Shown here piece after piece: positions 12,159 to 24,576 of a stretch of DNA of 64,000 bases. The stretch comes from Rhizophagus irregularis (Eukaryota > Glomeromycota > Glomeromycetes > Glomerales > Glomeraceae): positions 1,426,001-1,490,000 of the forward strand of contig NC_089441.1 of assembly GCF_026210795.1 (NCBI RefSeq), written 5' to 3'. The position numbers were made by a program, and so were the translations under genes. The stretch's first letter is position 1. The number at the start of each line of letters is the position of its first letter. The notes below the pieces were generated by a model. It saw only the letters and a list, made by a program, of their open reading frames with translations. It was not told the DNA's origin and did not search any database.

Positions 12159-12463
12159 TTACTGATAGACTTGGCCATTTGTTAGTTTTGGGATATAACA
12201 TATTGTTGAAGGATCAATTGGATAAAAAATAGTCATGTTACAATTGTTACATGTTTGTATTAAATCATTATCATTTAATCTTGTTATGCCAGTTGCAGAA
12301 CCAATAAAGAAATTTAGTGCAGTAGATTCTTTATAATTAAAATATATAGGATTATGGAAAGTTAAACTGGTATTTTTTTTATAGATAAAAAAATAATAAC
12401 CCTTATATAAGTTTTGTTTATTGAAATAGTTGGGAAATTTTATTTTATTATATGTGAAAATAT
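12159..12463 (-). CDS. Possible orphan terminal exon, unknown protein
   Basis: On the minus strand an unbroken frame runs from a possible TTTAG acceptor (exon start 12463) to a TAA at 12159. It has no usable ATG. The second half is clearly protein-like: SLTFHNPIYFNYKESTALNF, FFIGSATGITRLNDND, TCNNCNMTIFYP, STICYIPKLTNGQVYQ-stop, with three closely spaced cysteines. No family is recognised. No upstream exon could be found in 12464-13280, so it is either the 3' exon of a gene with a distant start or the remnant of one. It lies about 380 bp upstream of the divergently unrelated BTB-TLDc gene on the same strand. Confidence 0.35.
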
Positions 12464-13279
12464 CTAAATTTTATGGGAAATTTGGGGAATTTTTTAACAT
12501 GTGTAAAATTATACTTTGTATTTATTATTATATAAAATAATAAAATTGTTTGATTGTCTAAAAGTTAAATCTGACAAGTATATAAAAATTTATTAGTAAT
12601 TGTTTTGGGATTTTGTTGATTAGCTAATACAGTAAATTGTCAAATGAAAAATATTTACAAATTTTTCTCATTATTTTAATAATTGTATAAAATAAAAATA
12701 ATAAAATAATTATGGTACATTTTTTTTATAAAGATTAATAGATAAACAATAATTGAATATTATTTTATTATTTATTTAAGTAAACATTAAACATAGCAGT
12801 TAGCTTTATTACTGAATAATAAAATTTTATTATAATTAGTCTATAAAAATCATGTTTTTAATAAGGTTTTGCACAATTTTTTCTTAAAAATAATGTATTT
12901 AATCTATATAGGAATATGGGAAAATGCACAATAATTCCATATTATAAAATGCACCATTTGCATGATTTGACTATAATTTACACTGAATTTATGTTAATTT
13001 GATCATAGAACTTACATAATTTGAGCATAAAATTTATAATCTGGTCAATGTATTAAAATTACAATTATTAATATTAGTTGTATTTATATGAATTTGGTTT
13101 TAAATAATAATATTTTATTAAATTTTTAAATCAAATATAAAAATAAAACAAATCCCTAGTATCATTTGATTATAATTAGCCAACAATATACATCAGCAAA
13201 TTTAATATGGCATATTATTACGAAAATTTACACCTGCAAAATACTCCATAAATTTACATAACCTTCAGATTCATATAAC
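12464..13279. other. AT-rich DNA, nothing identified
   Basis: Extremely AT-rich, without a sustained frame on either strand. No upstream exon for 12159-12463 was found here. Confidence 0.45.
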
Positions 13280-15720
13280 TTTATACATGTCTTCTTTTCT
13301 TTTCTTTGTCTAATTTATTTTTGATCTTTATAGTATCTATGGCCAAAAACACTTTTTTCCTCTGTCTATCAAATTTATCTCACATTTTCAATAGTTCAAT
13401 GAATTCTTTTTCTTCCGTTTTAATCAAAGTATCTATGATTTCAATCTTTTCATTAAATATATTGTCTTTATCTACTTCTTCATTGTAATTTCTAATCCAA
13501 TTATTTTAACTTTGATGTTATTTAATGTCTCATAAGGTTTATTTATACCCTTTTTCATTCCTTTTTTTTGATCATTCTACTGTTCTCTCCTTCTAAATAT
13601 ATTAAACATTCATTATTATCTTTTTTCTTATTTATATTCCTTTCACAACCTTTGCATTTGATCAAATTTGGTGAAGTATTCCTATCTATTTCTTTTTCTT
13701 TTACCACCCAAATGTACTCTTTTAAAATTTTTACTTTTTGATTGTTTTTTATCCTGTCCAAAAACTGGCAAACCTGTGCTATTATTCTAAGTTATTATTT
13801 CATTTTCTTTTGTTTTATATTTTCATCAAAATAATTCATATGAATCATTCTTTTCATTATATTTTCAAAATATTTATTTTAATTTTCCTTATATTTGAAT
13901 TACTTCTTGTTTAATTTGTTTAAACCACTTCAGTATACTCTCTTTTATATTTTCCCTTTTCTTTGCATAAATGTTTCCATTTCATCAATGTTAGCCCATT
14001 GGCTTCTAAAAGGTCTTCTAAATATAAAACATTATTCTCTTTTCAAGAATGTACTCTTCTTCTTTTTCATTAATCAGATCTATAATCTCTGTTCTCCCTC
14101 CTTTTATAATGTGATTTGTATTTTATCTCTTATTTCATGATTGCACAGGTAAATATCTTCTTCATTTAAAATTTTTATTGCCATCTTAATCCAATTATTT
14201 TTATCTTTTCCTATATTATAATTATATTCTTCTAAACATTTTGCAGTCCAAATAATTTTTTGCTCTTGTGCCATTTTAATTGCAAAAATTTTCTTTAATT
14301 TCTCATTCCCATTCACTTGGTATAATATATTTTTACATAACATTACTAATTGATGATCATAAATTGTTTTAACTTCTTTCATAAAGTGCACTGTTTTTGC
14401 TAAACCTTCTCTTTTTTTAATAATAGCACTAATTCTCATCATCATTTTTGTGCATTCTTGTTTACTAAGTACAATCACTGCTAATTGATACCCTATCCTT
14501 GGAATTATTACCATATTCCAGACCGCAATTATTTGTTTTCCTTTTTTTGAGTCTCCATAATTATACTGTATTATTTACTTGTATGTCATTTAATATATAA
14601 ATAAATCTGTAATATTTTTTATATTTTTCTGTAATATTATATCCCAAATTATTTGTTAATAATGGCCACAATATATATACCATACATAGGATGGGAGAAA
14701 TAATCTCACTTTGATCAATTCTGATATTTATATTGTTCAGATCTGTACTCTGTTATTACTTGATTTTTTCTGTTTAAAAATAAATTAATTATAAATGTAA
14801 TAAATCATTCAACATACATAAGTCATACTTAGATCTTGTAATAGGATCCATAGTTCTTAATTCATCTAAAATATGAATTGTTTCAAATGTGATTTCAAAG
14901 GTAAACCAGTAAAAAATAGGTTCTGGTTCTTCTCTCTACAGAGATAGTCATATAGGTGGCATGAGTGAATTTTTGTTTGTAGGTGTAAGTAATACATATA
15001 TAAAATAGAATTACAATTATAACATGAATGAGATAAAATTACAACCAGAAACCAATTACTTTTACAAATGAATTATTGCCCATTCTTTCTGCCTGGAATA
15101 TATTAAAAATTGTTACCAACATTGTTCAATCTATTTTTAGGATTTATTTCAGGCAACTCAATTTGTAAAACATTTTCTTCACAATCCTTCTCTTGTTTTT
15201 GCTATCCTTTCACTAATATCAGTGATTAGTTATTCTCTAAAATATCTTAATAATATTTTTATTTAATAAATACAAAATAAAGCTTTCCATATTGTATTAT
15301 AGGTCTTCCATTTCTTCTTGCAAAGATTCTTCTTCCTGTGAAGATGACACATAATCATCAAATAAATTTTCTCTCTTTTCAATTTTTTGCTAATAAAATA
15401 AATTCAGTTAATAAATATTCACATGATTACAAATTTCAAATTTTGGAAACTTACATAATTTCAATTACCTCTTTTCTTGTATTCACCAAGTTCAAATTAC
15501 AATGAAATAGAGAATATTATTGCCTCTTTTCATTTACTAGGAATTACATTAAGTTTAATACATTGATATGTAAAGATATATATACAATTTTCTAATACTT
15601 TGAAGTTTTATTACAGTATTTAATAGGATATTTGAGATGATTCAACTGCTTTTTTACTAGGTAATTGTTCTATAGTTTTCATCCATTTATCAATCCCTAC
15701 CATTCAAATTGTAAGTATCT
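13280..15720 (-). mobile_element. Decayed non-LTR (LINE) retrotransposon, RT region
   Basis: Minus-strand translations in shifting frames keep the order of a LINE ORF2. Near 15690-15630: DKWMKTIEQLPSKKAVESSQ. Near 15560-15490: NVIPSKWKEAIIFSISL then ELGEYKKR, the N-terminal reverse-transcriptase fingers. Near 14800-14640: FLNRKNQVITEY and DQSEIISPIL, the palm motif before the catalytic region. Near 14530-14104: WNMVIIPRIGYQLAVIVLSK and ECTKMMMRISAIIKK, the thumb and connection region. Near 13760-13560: CKGCERNINKKKDNNECLIY. Near 13500-13280: LLKMWDKFDRQRKKVFLAID. No YADD-type motif survives, and stops and frameshifts occur throughout, so it is inactive. The 136-codon open frame at 14104-14514 is simply the best preserved piece. 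Confidence 0.65.
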
Positions 15721-15849
15721 TTTGTATACAACCTATTTTTATTTTTAAAAAATTTATTTTATTTGTTGGTTAAAATTAAATTATTATATATTATGAAATA
15801 ACAATAATAATAAAAAAATTCACATTGTTTATTAAAATTTCATTTTCTG

Positions 15850-16185
15850 TTCTAATTACTTCGCCATATTCTTTGCATAAGTTCAAGATAGTTGAAAGAC
15901 TTCATTTAGAAACAGCACTTTCAGTAAATTTGATTGGCAAGTTTACATTATTTGGTAAAACCATTAAAATTTTATATATTTAAAATACATTGCTGGGATT
16001 TTTCCAGCCAGTTATATTATATACTATTGCAATTCCTTCTGGAGAGGTATCTGAATAATTCACAGGAACTGTTGTATATAATACTTTTACTTACAATTTT
16101 TTGAAAAGATGATGCAAGCAGATATTATTATTAATATAATCAATTTTGACTTCATCAAGTACAAGCTTTTCAGAAATATCTAAAA
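15850..16185 (-). pseudogene. Decayed coding remnant, unidentified
   Basis: Read on the minus strand in two or three frames: LDISEKLVLDEVKIDYINNN, VLYTTVPVNYSDTSPEGIAI, VYNITGWKNPSNVF, LMVLPNNVNLPIKFTESAVS, SLSTILNLCKEYGEVIRT. These are protein-like but broken by several stops. They may belong to the 5' part of the neighbouring LINE or to a separate insertion; I do not recognise a family. Confidence 0.35.
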
Positions 16186-17959
16186 AGTGGACTATGATTA
16201 ATATGTAAAGATTTAATTTATATTGTTATATCATATATAATTTTCACCTGCCAATCATTATTTTTGCTTTTATTCATTGCATCTGCTATAATTTGAAAAT
16301 GAAGAGTAATTTCTCATTTTCGACTTGTACTGTATATAAAATCTTATCTATTTTATATAATATTAATGGCTTGATACCTATTTCATCAATTATGAAATTA
16401 AATCATTTTTCTTTGATTATTTTTATAATTATCACAAATCACAATGCTCTTAATATGCTTTTAAATATATATCTTCAAATCAATTTCTTTTTTCCTTTTT
16501 TTAGATTATTTTTTGGTTTTTCTAACAAAAAGTAGATGTATGAAAGAATCAATATAATCAGTGGAAAATATATTCATAAATATCTAATTTATAATTGGAG
16601 ATAATCTATTAATGATTGCTGTTAAATTATTGTTTACATTAATTAATACATCTTTATGATATCTATGGTTTAATTTGTTGTATTCATCAACTTCATATTC
16701 TTCAAATGATAATAAACATATTCTCTTATATGAATACCAATCAATATAAAGTATGTTGAAATTCTCCTTCTTTATTTGTTTCCTTAGAATTTATATGATA
16801 TTTTTAGAGGAATTTTGATAGGCACTTCATATATTTTATAAAGAGTGTCCATTATTGCCAATGAAGTCTTTTCCTTCATTGCATTGTCTTCTGTTTTAGT
16901 CCATCTAGTCCATCTTGCTTTACACCTGATTGCTTGCAATATCATTGAACTCAATTTGATAGTGTTTAAATAATTCATAGAGCACTAGATTTGGTAAGTT
17001 AAATACTTTTAATAATTATAAGCAAGTTTATAAGATTCTTTCTATAAACTTTACTATTCATTCTTGTTTAATTAATTACATCATTTACATTATTTTTGAA
17101 TTTTTTAAAAAATTTCTGTATTCTTCTAGCATGAATTATTCCATTACTTTATACATCTTCTCATTGGTTGAATAAATTGAATGTAAGATCATTTTACAAT
17201 TGATTTCACTACATTCTAAAGTATAATGAATAATTTATATATTCTGATGATAACATATTAAAATAATCTCTTTGGATAGAATTTTTTTTCATTTAGTTAA
17301 TCTCCACCAGTATTTTCTTAACAAATTTATACTAATCTTTTAAGAGCTTTGTCAAATCAACCTTTCTATGTAAATTAACTGACCAAACATATTATAACAA
17401 ATTTTGTAAGTTATCTTACATAATTTTCCTGCTATAGGAAAAAGTTGTGAAAAAGTTAATAAATTTTAAATTGCATAATACAATTTCTTATTAATTTCTA
17501 TTTTATTCCTAAACTAATATTTTGCCTAACAAAAATATGTACAAATGATGATTAAAATAGTACTGATGTTGAAGTTAAAATTTAGATAGAAAATAAATAA
17601 AATAAATAAGTAAATAAAAAAATTTTAGTAAGATACTTTAAATAAAGTAAACATATATCAAGTTTACCATTTGAATCTTTAAAGATTTTTGAGTTTAAAA
17701 TTGATAAGATTTACTCTTCTTTCAACTTGGGCAAATAGCAAAATTATTTTGCCACTTTTCAAAATGAAAAAATTATTTAAGTTTAATATAATAAAAATAA
17801 AAATCTAGGCAAAATTGTTAATTTATAAAAAAATTAATTCAAATCTAATATTTAATACTATTTCCATTTGCTGCAATAGCTATAGACATTAATTTAAAAT
17901 ATTCTGAGAGATTATCATTCCATGTATTCTTAAGAGTTTCAATATTAGATTAACTTAAT
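16186..17959. other. AT-rich repeat graveyard, no intact gene
   Basis: Short minus-strand fragments with plausible composition occur (for example AIRCKARWTRWTKTEDNAMK near 16870-16930), but none is long enough to assign. Probably older parts of the flanking elements. Confidence 0.35.
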
Positions 17960-18420
17960 TATCCTATTACTACAGCTGATATTTGATCAACCCAATATCA
18001 ACAATGACTTTTTCAATAACTGATGACAGATATTCTGTGGTATGTGAATTTTCTGATTAGTTGATACAAGAATTTGATAATTGAATTCTAGTACAATTTC
18101 TATAAATTCATGATAAATGTCATTTGGCCATTCAGTTATAAAGTAGTACAGTCACTTAATGTCATTATTCCTTGATTCAGTGAATGTGCTTTGTTATTTA
18201 TGGCATAGTTCTACAAGAATCTTCAGAATCAATAGATAATGGTATGTTAAATTAACTTCAATATCCTCATCAGCTGTATGGTGGTGAAGTATAATGACAA
18301 ATTATCATTTTCATCTCTATCCAAAGATTTTTAATTAAAACTTTATGCTGGCCAATTAAGTATCACAATTTCAGCATTTTTTTGCTCAGCTATTGCAGCT
18401 TTTGAATAATGTGGTGGGGT
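17960..18420 (-). mobile_element. Relic of an hAT-type transposase gene
   Basis: The minus strand carries, in order, WPNDIYHEFIEIVLEFNYQI (about 18155-18090), SENSHTTEYLSSVIEKVIVD followed by IG (about 18050-17990), and DQISAVVIG after a frame change. This order, a W-x-D/N stretch then NSHT..(F/Y)LSS, then DIG.D.(I/V)SAVV, is that of the DUF659-like region of fungal hAT transposases. It is interrupted by stops and frameshifts and has no detectable ends. The piece AAIAEQKNAEIVILNWPA near 18345-18400 may be the N-terminal continuation. Family assignment is by motif recognition only. Confidence 0.45.
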
Positions 18421-21030
18421 TTTTTCTAGAAAGTTCCCATCTTTTTTTTTCCTCTCAAATTCTGAATTATTTTTATCAAATGACTTTTTTTTACCAGATT
18501 TTCTGAAGTCTTAATATTTATTAGTAATTAATATCTACAATTATTGTTTATAAAAAAATCTGTACTTCCAGATGCTGCTCCATAAAAGTTTTTCAGTCAG
18601 TAATATGGCCTTGTGGCAACAATGTGTCAGCAGTCTTTTTTACTATTTTTGTAATTACTGGAATTTCTCACCATCTATCTAATTTAAAGGTTGAGTTGTA
18701 GTACCAAGCTGATTTTATGCTGCCAGCTGCTGTAATAACATTTGTAGCATCTTGGCCCTATAAAAATTATTTGGAAAAATGATCACATTTCTGAGTTTCT
18801 TCATAATAAAAACTAGAAAAATGATCATTTATCAGAGTTTTTTCCAGAATTTTTTTCATAGGGTGGTATCAATGGTAGTCAGACATCATCTACTATTGCA
18901 AATTATTCACTATATTATCACCTTAATCTTTACTCTGGTTGTGATTCTTGTCCTTATTATTACAAAATTTTTCATGAGATTGTGTATGAGATATAATATT
19001 TACTGTATAAAGAATGGCATATAAAGATGACAATAACTTTAGTTTTGAACAAAGAAAATTTAAAATATGTGTAAATCAAATATTTAGTTCTGGAAATGTA
19101 ATATTTATAATTATTAAAGCAAGAAATGTTGTTTTTATTTCTGCATTAGTTATATCAAATGAATTTATTTCAAAATTCCAGTGTTTTCTTTTTTTCGTTT
19201 ATTACTTCATATTCTAAAGTAATAATGATTCCATTATATCTTATTAAAGAAATGGAAATAAATCCTGCTTTTTCAACTATTTTAATTTTGATGTATGTAA
19301 TGAATTTTAATTAAAATTATAATGAGATGAACATACTCCTAAAGTATGCCTTTCCAGGTCTGCAAACATTTTTTCATCTGGTATCAGTATAATAATAAAA
19401 AAAAATATCATTATGTAATTATATAAGTTGCAATGATCTAATTGGTAAAAATGCAATTGATATAATCATAAGGAAACTTCTTTCTTTGTTATTAAAATAC
19501 CAAGGAATTTCCAACTAAATAAATTGACACAAAGGATCATATTAAGATATATAATATTTGTTTGATAATTAATTTAGTAGGAAATTTTGGATTTTTAATT
19601 GTTTGTGAAATTGATAAATTTGAGAAAATAGGATCAATGTGAATTTCTCAGCTACTTATACTCAAATTTGAACAATATTTTAGCAATAAGGCTTTGTTGT
19701 CAAGTAACACCAGATGAAACTTTGCCACATATAATAAAAAGCCATGATCACTGCCACAAAAATTGGTGCAAGCACAATATTTTCTTATTATTACTGTACA
19801 GCCACAATTTTATCAAACTTAATTTTGATCAGAATAAAAAAAAAAAATTTAATTCAAGTTTTTTAATATCAGTAGTATGTATACTGGATAATCTTGATCT
19901 ATAAATTTTAATTTTAATGAATCGAATTCATTATAAATTAAAGATATGGATTCCTTATGAAAACTTAACGTTAATTCCGTTTATCTTTTACTTCCTTATT
20001 TATCGTCGCACATGTCACACATGAGGAAGCTATTTTTAGAAATACTAACTTTTGCGATTTTATAATCAAAATTCAAATAATTGAAAAAATCACCGATAAA
20101 TTTATTATATTTTTGTAATATTAACATTTATAAATACCTGCATTTTTATCCTTTGGAAATTTGGCACTTTGAACATTATTAATAAATCCTATTGACTTGC
20201 ATCTTTTTCAGACGAGGTAGCACAAGATCCAAATATAACATTGTAAAAAGAAAATAGCTTATTGCCGTAGTTATGGAATCTATCATTCTCACCTAATCAA
20301 ACAAAAAAAATGAAATATCAGATAACGCAAATTTCAGACATTTACTAATAGTTACGATGATGTGAATGTGCTTATAAGTTGAAATTTGAGAGAAATACAG
20401 ATTAAATTTCCTTGTAATATGAGAAACTCTATACAGTACCTTCAAGATCTTCCTATAAGAAGCTCGCTGTTTAGTAATTTTAATTCTTTGTTTTCTTCAA
20501 CATGGAGTTAGATCTTTGGGGCGCCAATACCATTAAATTATTTTAATTGTTTTCGTAAATAACCTCATTAAATTGCCCACCAATATCTTCAGGAGTAAAA
20601 AAGTGTTCTTAGTATTTCCTCACAATTTAGACAATACAATGGCGTATGTGGAAAAAGCTCTTGAAAAAAAATTTGTTGTAAATATATTTATTAATATTCA
20701 TTTTATGTCATACGTTATTACATCAATAAAGTATAATATTACTATGGAAAAATATAAATCTAGTATTTATCTAAAATACATATTTTATTTAATAAAGCTA
20801 ATAAAGTTTAATTTGGTAATCTACCAAAACATAAATTTGCTAATAATTTACCAAACTCAGACAATCTAATAACCAATTGATGTTCTCACCTATTGAACTA
20901 TAATCAACTCCTAAAGTGGATACGAAGCACTACTCTTCGCCATATTATATACTATAAATAATAAATAATATAATAAATACTTTTAAATAATAATAATTTT
21001 GTGTTAGTCTAAATTGATGGTTTAACCTCA
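18421..21030. other. Repeat-rich AT DNA with scattered decayed coding
   Basis: Nucleotides 18809-18870 (AAACTAGAAAAATGATCATT) repeat the sequence at 8549-8600. Minus-strand remnants such as KHWNFEINSFDITNAEIKTT (about 19175-19120) suggest another old element. Open frames at 18779-19217, 19668-19904 and 20573-20869 have no family signature and biased hydrophobic composition, so they were not called. Confidence 0.35.
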
Positions 21031-21689
21031 TCAAGGTGTAGAAGATTTATTAGATTTTTTTTCCAAACGTTGTTTAATTAATACTCCTGCTATACCTCCT
21101 AATACTCCAATGATCGCGGTTGCAATTGGTACAGTAATCTCTATAACTTTTTCATTTTTGCAATTATCAATTGCTAAATTTTTTTCCCTTTCACAGTCAG
21201 GAGGATCAACATATTTAGAATAGCAAATTTCTCCACTGAAACTGGGGTTAATGCAATTAATGTTAGTGAAGTCATCAACCATAGCTTGTATACGGAATAG
21301 GTGTTCCCTCAAAGAAGTAACATTAACACCGACATATTTAGCAACATTTAATTCGTTACTAGTAAATGTGCGTGTATGAAAGCCACCTAACCCATTTTGA
21401 GATACTAATTGAATCAAAAGGGTTGAGGCGCCACAAGGCATCCTTTAAATCAAAGTTTATATTAGCATTAGAATATGAGAAACTAAAGAAATAAAAGTTA
21501 TACTTACTCGGTCAGAGTAAAAGTTATGTTTCCACTACTGTACGGGTAGAAAGTATCATCAAGATTCCAATTACCATCTGTCCTCAGTTTGTTAGTAATT
21601 TGCTGGCATATTGCATCCAGATGGTAAGAAAGAAAAACAGGAAGAAAGAAAGCGAGAAATAACGTTTTATGAATTTTACTTGTAATCAT
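21031..21689 (-). CDS. Secreted/type I membrane protein, DMPCGAS family (copy B), 197 aa
   Basis: Exon 1 is 21689-21508 (ends GA|GTAAGT); exon 2 is 21442-21031 (after AAAG). The junction codon is GAG, so this copy has E-MPCGAS where A and C have D. The joined frame is 197 aa. The signal peptide MITSKIHKTLFLAFFLPVFL ends LDA before ICQQ. The ectodomain keeps W-N-L-D-D-T, FRIQA, DFTNINC, FSGEICYSKY and PDCEREKN. Relative to copy A it has a longer stalk (NLAIDNCKNEKVIEI) that adds a sixth Cys. The helix VPIATAIIGVLGGIAGVLI has closely spaced glycines suited to helix packing, and the tail KQRLEKKSNKSSTP is basic. The acceptor is weaker than in the other copies because no pyrimidine tract precedes it, so splicing is a little less certain. 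Confidence 0.78.
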
Positions 21690-23425
21690 AATTTGCTTTT
21701 AAAGAGTGAAGCTATTTTTTTTTGTCATTTATACAAAAAAATTTTAGAGTCATGAGTTATGTTGATCAATAAAAATTTTCTCAAAATTTTACAATTTGAC
21801 CATCAAATGTATCAAATGTTCAAATATGGTATCTCATGAATGAATCATTATATCATCCGAACTGCGTAATATTATTGGAAATGAAAATCCATGTTTGATG
21901 AACGAAGATCATCATATGCACAAACAATTAAATACCTTACGCTAATAATTTTTTGGCATACACATAATTTATTTTTTTAATAAAAAATTTACATATATAA
22001 ATAAATTAATAGAAAAGAACTGTCGATCTGTCCTTACTTGGATAAGTGATTAGTAATTTTTTTTTCATTATAAGCTTTTTTTTTGTATTGTTTTTTTTTC
22101 GATTGTTGTTCTTTGAGTTAAGCTGGTGATCTTTCAAATTTTTTTATTTTATTTTTAATTATTTTTATAAAGAACGAAAAAGAAAAAAAAATAATATTTC
22201 ATGCATGAATTAGCAGAAATTCCTGATGTCATAAACAAATGGTAATCGGTAATCCGGGAGCGTATAACTAGACTAACTTTAGTATCTTAACTATAATCCG
22301 AACATTAGGCCCTGAATTCAAAACTGAAGGATCTTCATTAAGCCAAATTGTACAGCAGCAGTAACATTAATGTTTTTATAATAAGAATTATAAGTTTCTT
22401 TGATATTATATTTATTATATTAATGCTTTAATAATCCTGACATTATCTATTCGATAAAGTATTCGATAAAGTATAAAAATAGTATAGAAAATGAGTTTTA
22501 TAGATGTTTAAAATTTATTATTTGGGATTCCAATCGCTAATATGAGGCGGAGGAATAAGTTTAAAGTCATATGATTGCCGTAGTAATCCCAACATACGAT
22601 TACTAAGTAACTAATATTGATTGAGTATGATTGATTCGATTAAATTCGTCAGTCTTTATACAAAATACTGCTATAAATAAAGTTGGTATTCTTATATTCC
22701 GGGATTTTACGTAATTATATTCATCAAATCGTGGAAAAATTATATTGAAGTGACGTAAGATTATTAATGATTTAGATGATTTACTGGCAAATTCGTATAA
22801 TATTATTAATACATGAATGCATTTGCTACCTTCCAAAAGTTTAAGATTACCATTTACATATTTGCATGATTCTAACAGAAGTTGTGATAACGTCTTGCTT
22901 TTTGAATTCAATCAAACTAATTTAATCTAAGACGGGTGAAATTTAGGAAAAAGATTTTAAATTAGGATAATATTTCTACTTATAATGACAATAATAATCT
23001 AATTGCTTTTTAAAAACATAATTTTCATTTAATAAGCATTATGAGTTTTTGTTTACTTGTATCATTCTATATAATTCAAATTTTCTTTATTAAAAGAGTA
23101 GGTCGCCGAATTATTGAATTATTTGATTATTACTATTATTACTAAACATTTTGTGATAACAAATAATTAATTTCGGAAAATGTCATTAAATGTCCCGTAA
23201 ACTCTTATAATATTTGAAAAATTTCTCGAAATATGATCGTTCAGTGTATTTTGATGATATTCGGAACATTTTTTTTCGTATATTATATATTCTGAAAATA
23301 TCTTGAAAATATGCTCAAAAGTCAAACTGTTATATTCTTCGGGCATCGTAACAATACAAGTTCGTATGTTTATAAAATAAGAACGTAAATGTCAAACATG
23401 ATCATAATAATAGAAAATAACTACA
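21690..23425. other. AT-rich intergenic DNA
   Basis: The first ~60 bp share the leader sequence of copy A (AGCTTCACTCTTTAAAAGC on the minus strand). A 102-codon open frame at 22603-22911 (minus) has no recognisable motif. Poly-T runs at 22050-22190. No other feature seen. Confidence 0.4.
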
Positions 23426-24060
23426 CTTAACCGGGGAAAATTAACCGGTGGGCAGAAATCGAAATCCGCAGAATTACATAATTCCAAGTCAAACCATTAC
23501 CAGATTTCACAAATTTTAAAGAACTCGGAAATATTTGGTAAAGCTCAAATTAAGATAAAATTATACCACCATTCTCGGAATATTACTCCAAAATTAGCGT
23601 ATAATTTTTATTTCATATCAAGCTTTACCGAATATTTCCGAGTACATTGAAATTTGTTACAGCAAAATTCAAAACATACGGGACACTTGAGAAATTTGAT
23701 TGTCGGGTTGTCGGGTAGCCGGGTTACTCGGCAGTAGGTTATTTATTAGAAAAGTATAATAACACGTGACATGAGTATAATAAGATTATATAATCGTATT
23801 ATATAAATAAATATAACCTCTTCTTAAGTAAAAATAGAATTAAAATTAAAATTATATAAATAAATATAGTATAATAGTATATAACATGTAACAATAAATT
23901 ACTTTACCTACAGCCGAGTAACCCGGCTACCCGACAACCCGACAATCAAATTTCTCAAGTGTGTGTCCCGTGTATTTTGAATTTTGCTGTAAGTGTCCCA
24001 ACTTTTTTGAAATCAGCTGTAATATTAATTCCTTACCGGTTAATTTTCCCCCCGGTTAAG
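23426..24060. mobile_element. Nested inverted-repeat element, ~635 bp
   Basis: Outer ends are inverted copies of CTTAACCGGGG(GG)AAAATTAACCGGT (23426-23449 and 24035-24060). Inside lies a second, much longer palindrome: arms about 23658-23745 and 23903-23991 share GAGAAATTTGATTGTCGGGT, TGTCGGGTAGCCGGGTTACT and the outer CAGCAAAATTCAAAA, separated by an AT-rich loop of ~160 bp. It has no coding capacity. The structure suggests one palindromic MITE inside another, or a single element with compound ends. No clear target-site duplication was found at the outer ends. Confidence 0.6.
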
Positions 24061-24576
24061 ATTAACGGGCGTCCTTAACGTACAGACGTATAGTGGGGGT
24101 ATTAACGAACGAACGAACTGGCCAAAGTTTAGGAGTTATGCACTTGCACGTGATAGCGTTAACGTTAACTCCGGTCAATTCGTATCTTACACTCTCACTG
24201 TACATTAAAACCCGAAGATTAACAACTCCCATAAAAATAATAGTAACGCACTTGAGACTTAAATCAATTTTAAAAAAGTTTTTTTTTCCAAGTATTTTTA
24301 ATATACAATTTATCATGCAATTTTTCGTAATTTTAATAAAGTCTAATCGTGACTCATAATTTTTAAAGTTTCATAATTCTGACCAGAATTAATAATTCGA
24401 CCAGAATTAAATTTTTACTGATTATCAAAAATATTGATTTCTGCGGTTATCGGTACACATAATTTCAAAATGTTGATCATGCTATTTATAAAGCTTCATT
24501 TACGCATGTTGTACTCATAATCCTTTCTTACATTTGAATTGTTTCAAAAAATAATTTTTTTTTTTTTAAACTAGAT
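24061..24576. other. Intergenic; GC-richer flank of the palindromic element
   Basis: 24061-24250 is GC-richer than its surroundings (for example GAACGAACGAAC at 24103-24117 and GATAGCGTTAACGTTAACTC near 24150-24170) and is open in two opposing frames, which reflects base composition rather than genes. A T-rich tract leads into the BTB gene start. Confidence 0.4.

Noticed and set aside
15299-15389. Acidic terminal exon candidate (QKIEKRENLFDDYVSSSQEE) on the minus strand
   Set aside because: It falls between RT fragments of the decayed LINE and no upstream exon joins it in phase; more likely part of the element or chance.
18779-20869. Several plus-strand frames of 67-98 codons
   Set aside because: Hydrophobic, low-complexity translations of AT-rich DNA with no motif; at least part is repeat sequence.
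22603-22911. 102-codon minus-strand frame (NSKSKTLSQLLLESCKYVNG)
   Set aside because: Some protein-like character, but no family, no upstream or downstream support and no conservation seen within the window.
24062-24359. Opposed frames of 84 and 88 codons
   Set aside because: Both strands are open because of locally higher GC content next to the palindromic element; neither shows a motif.
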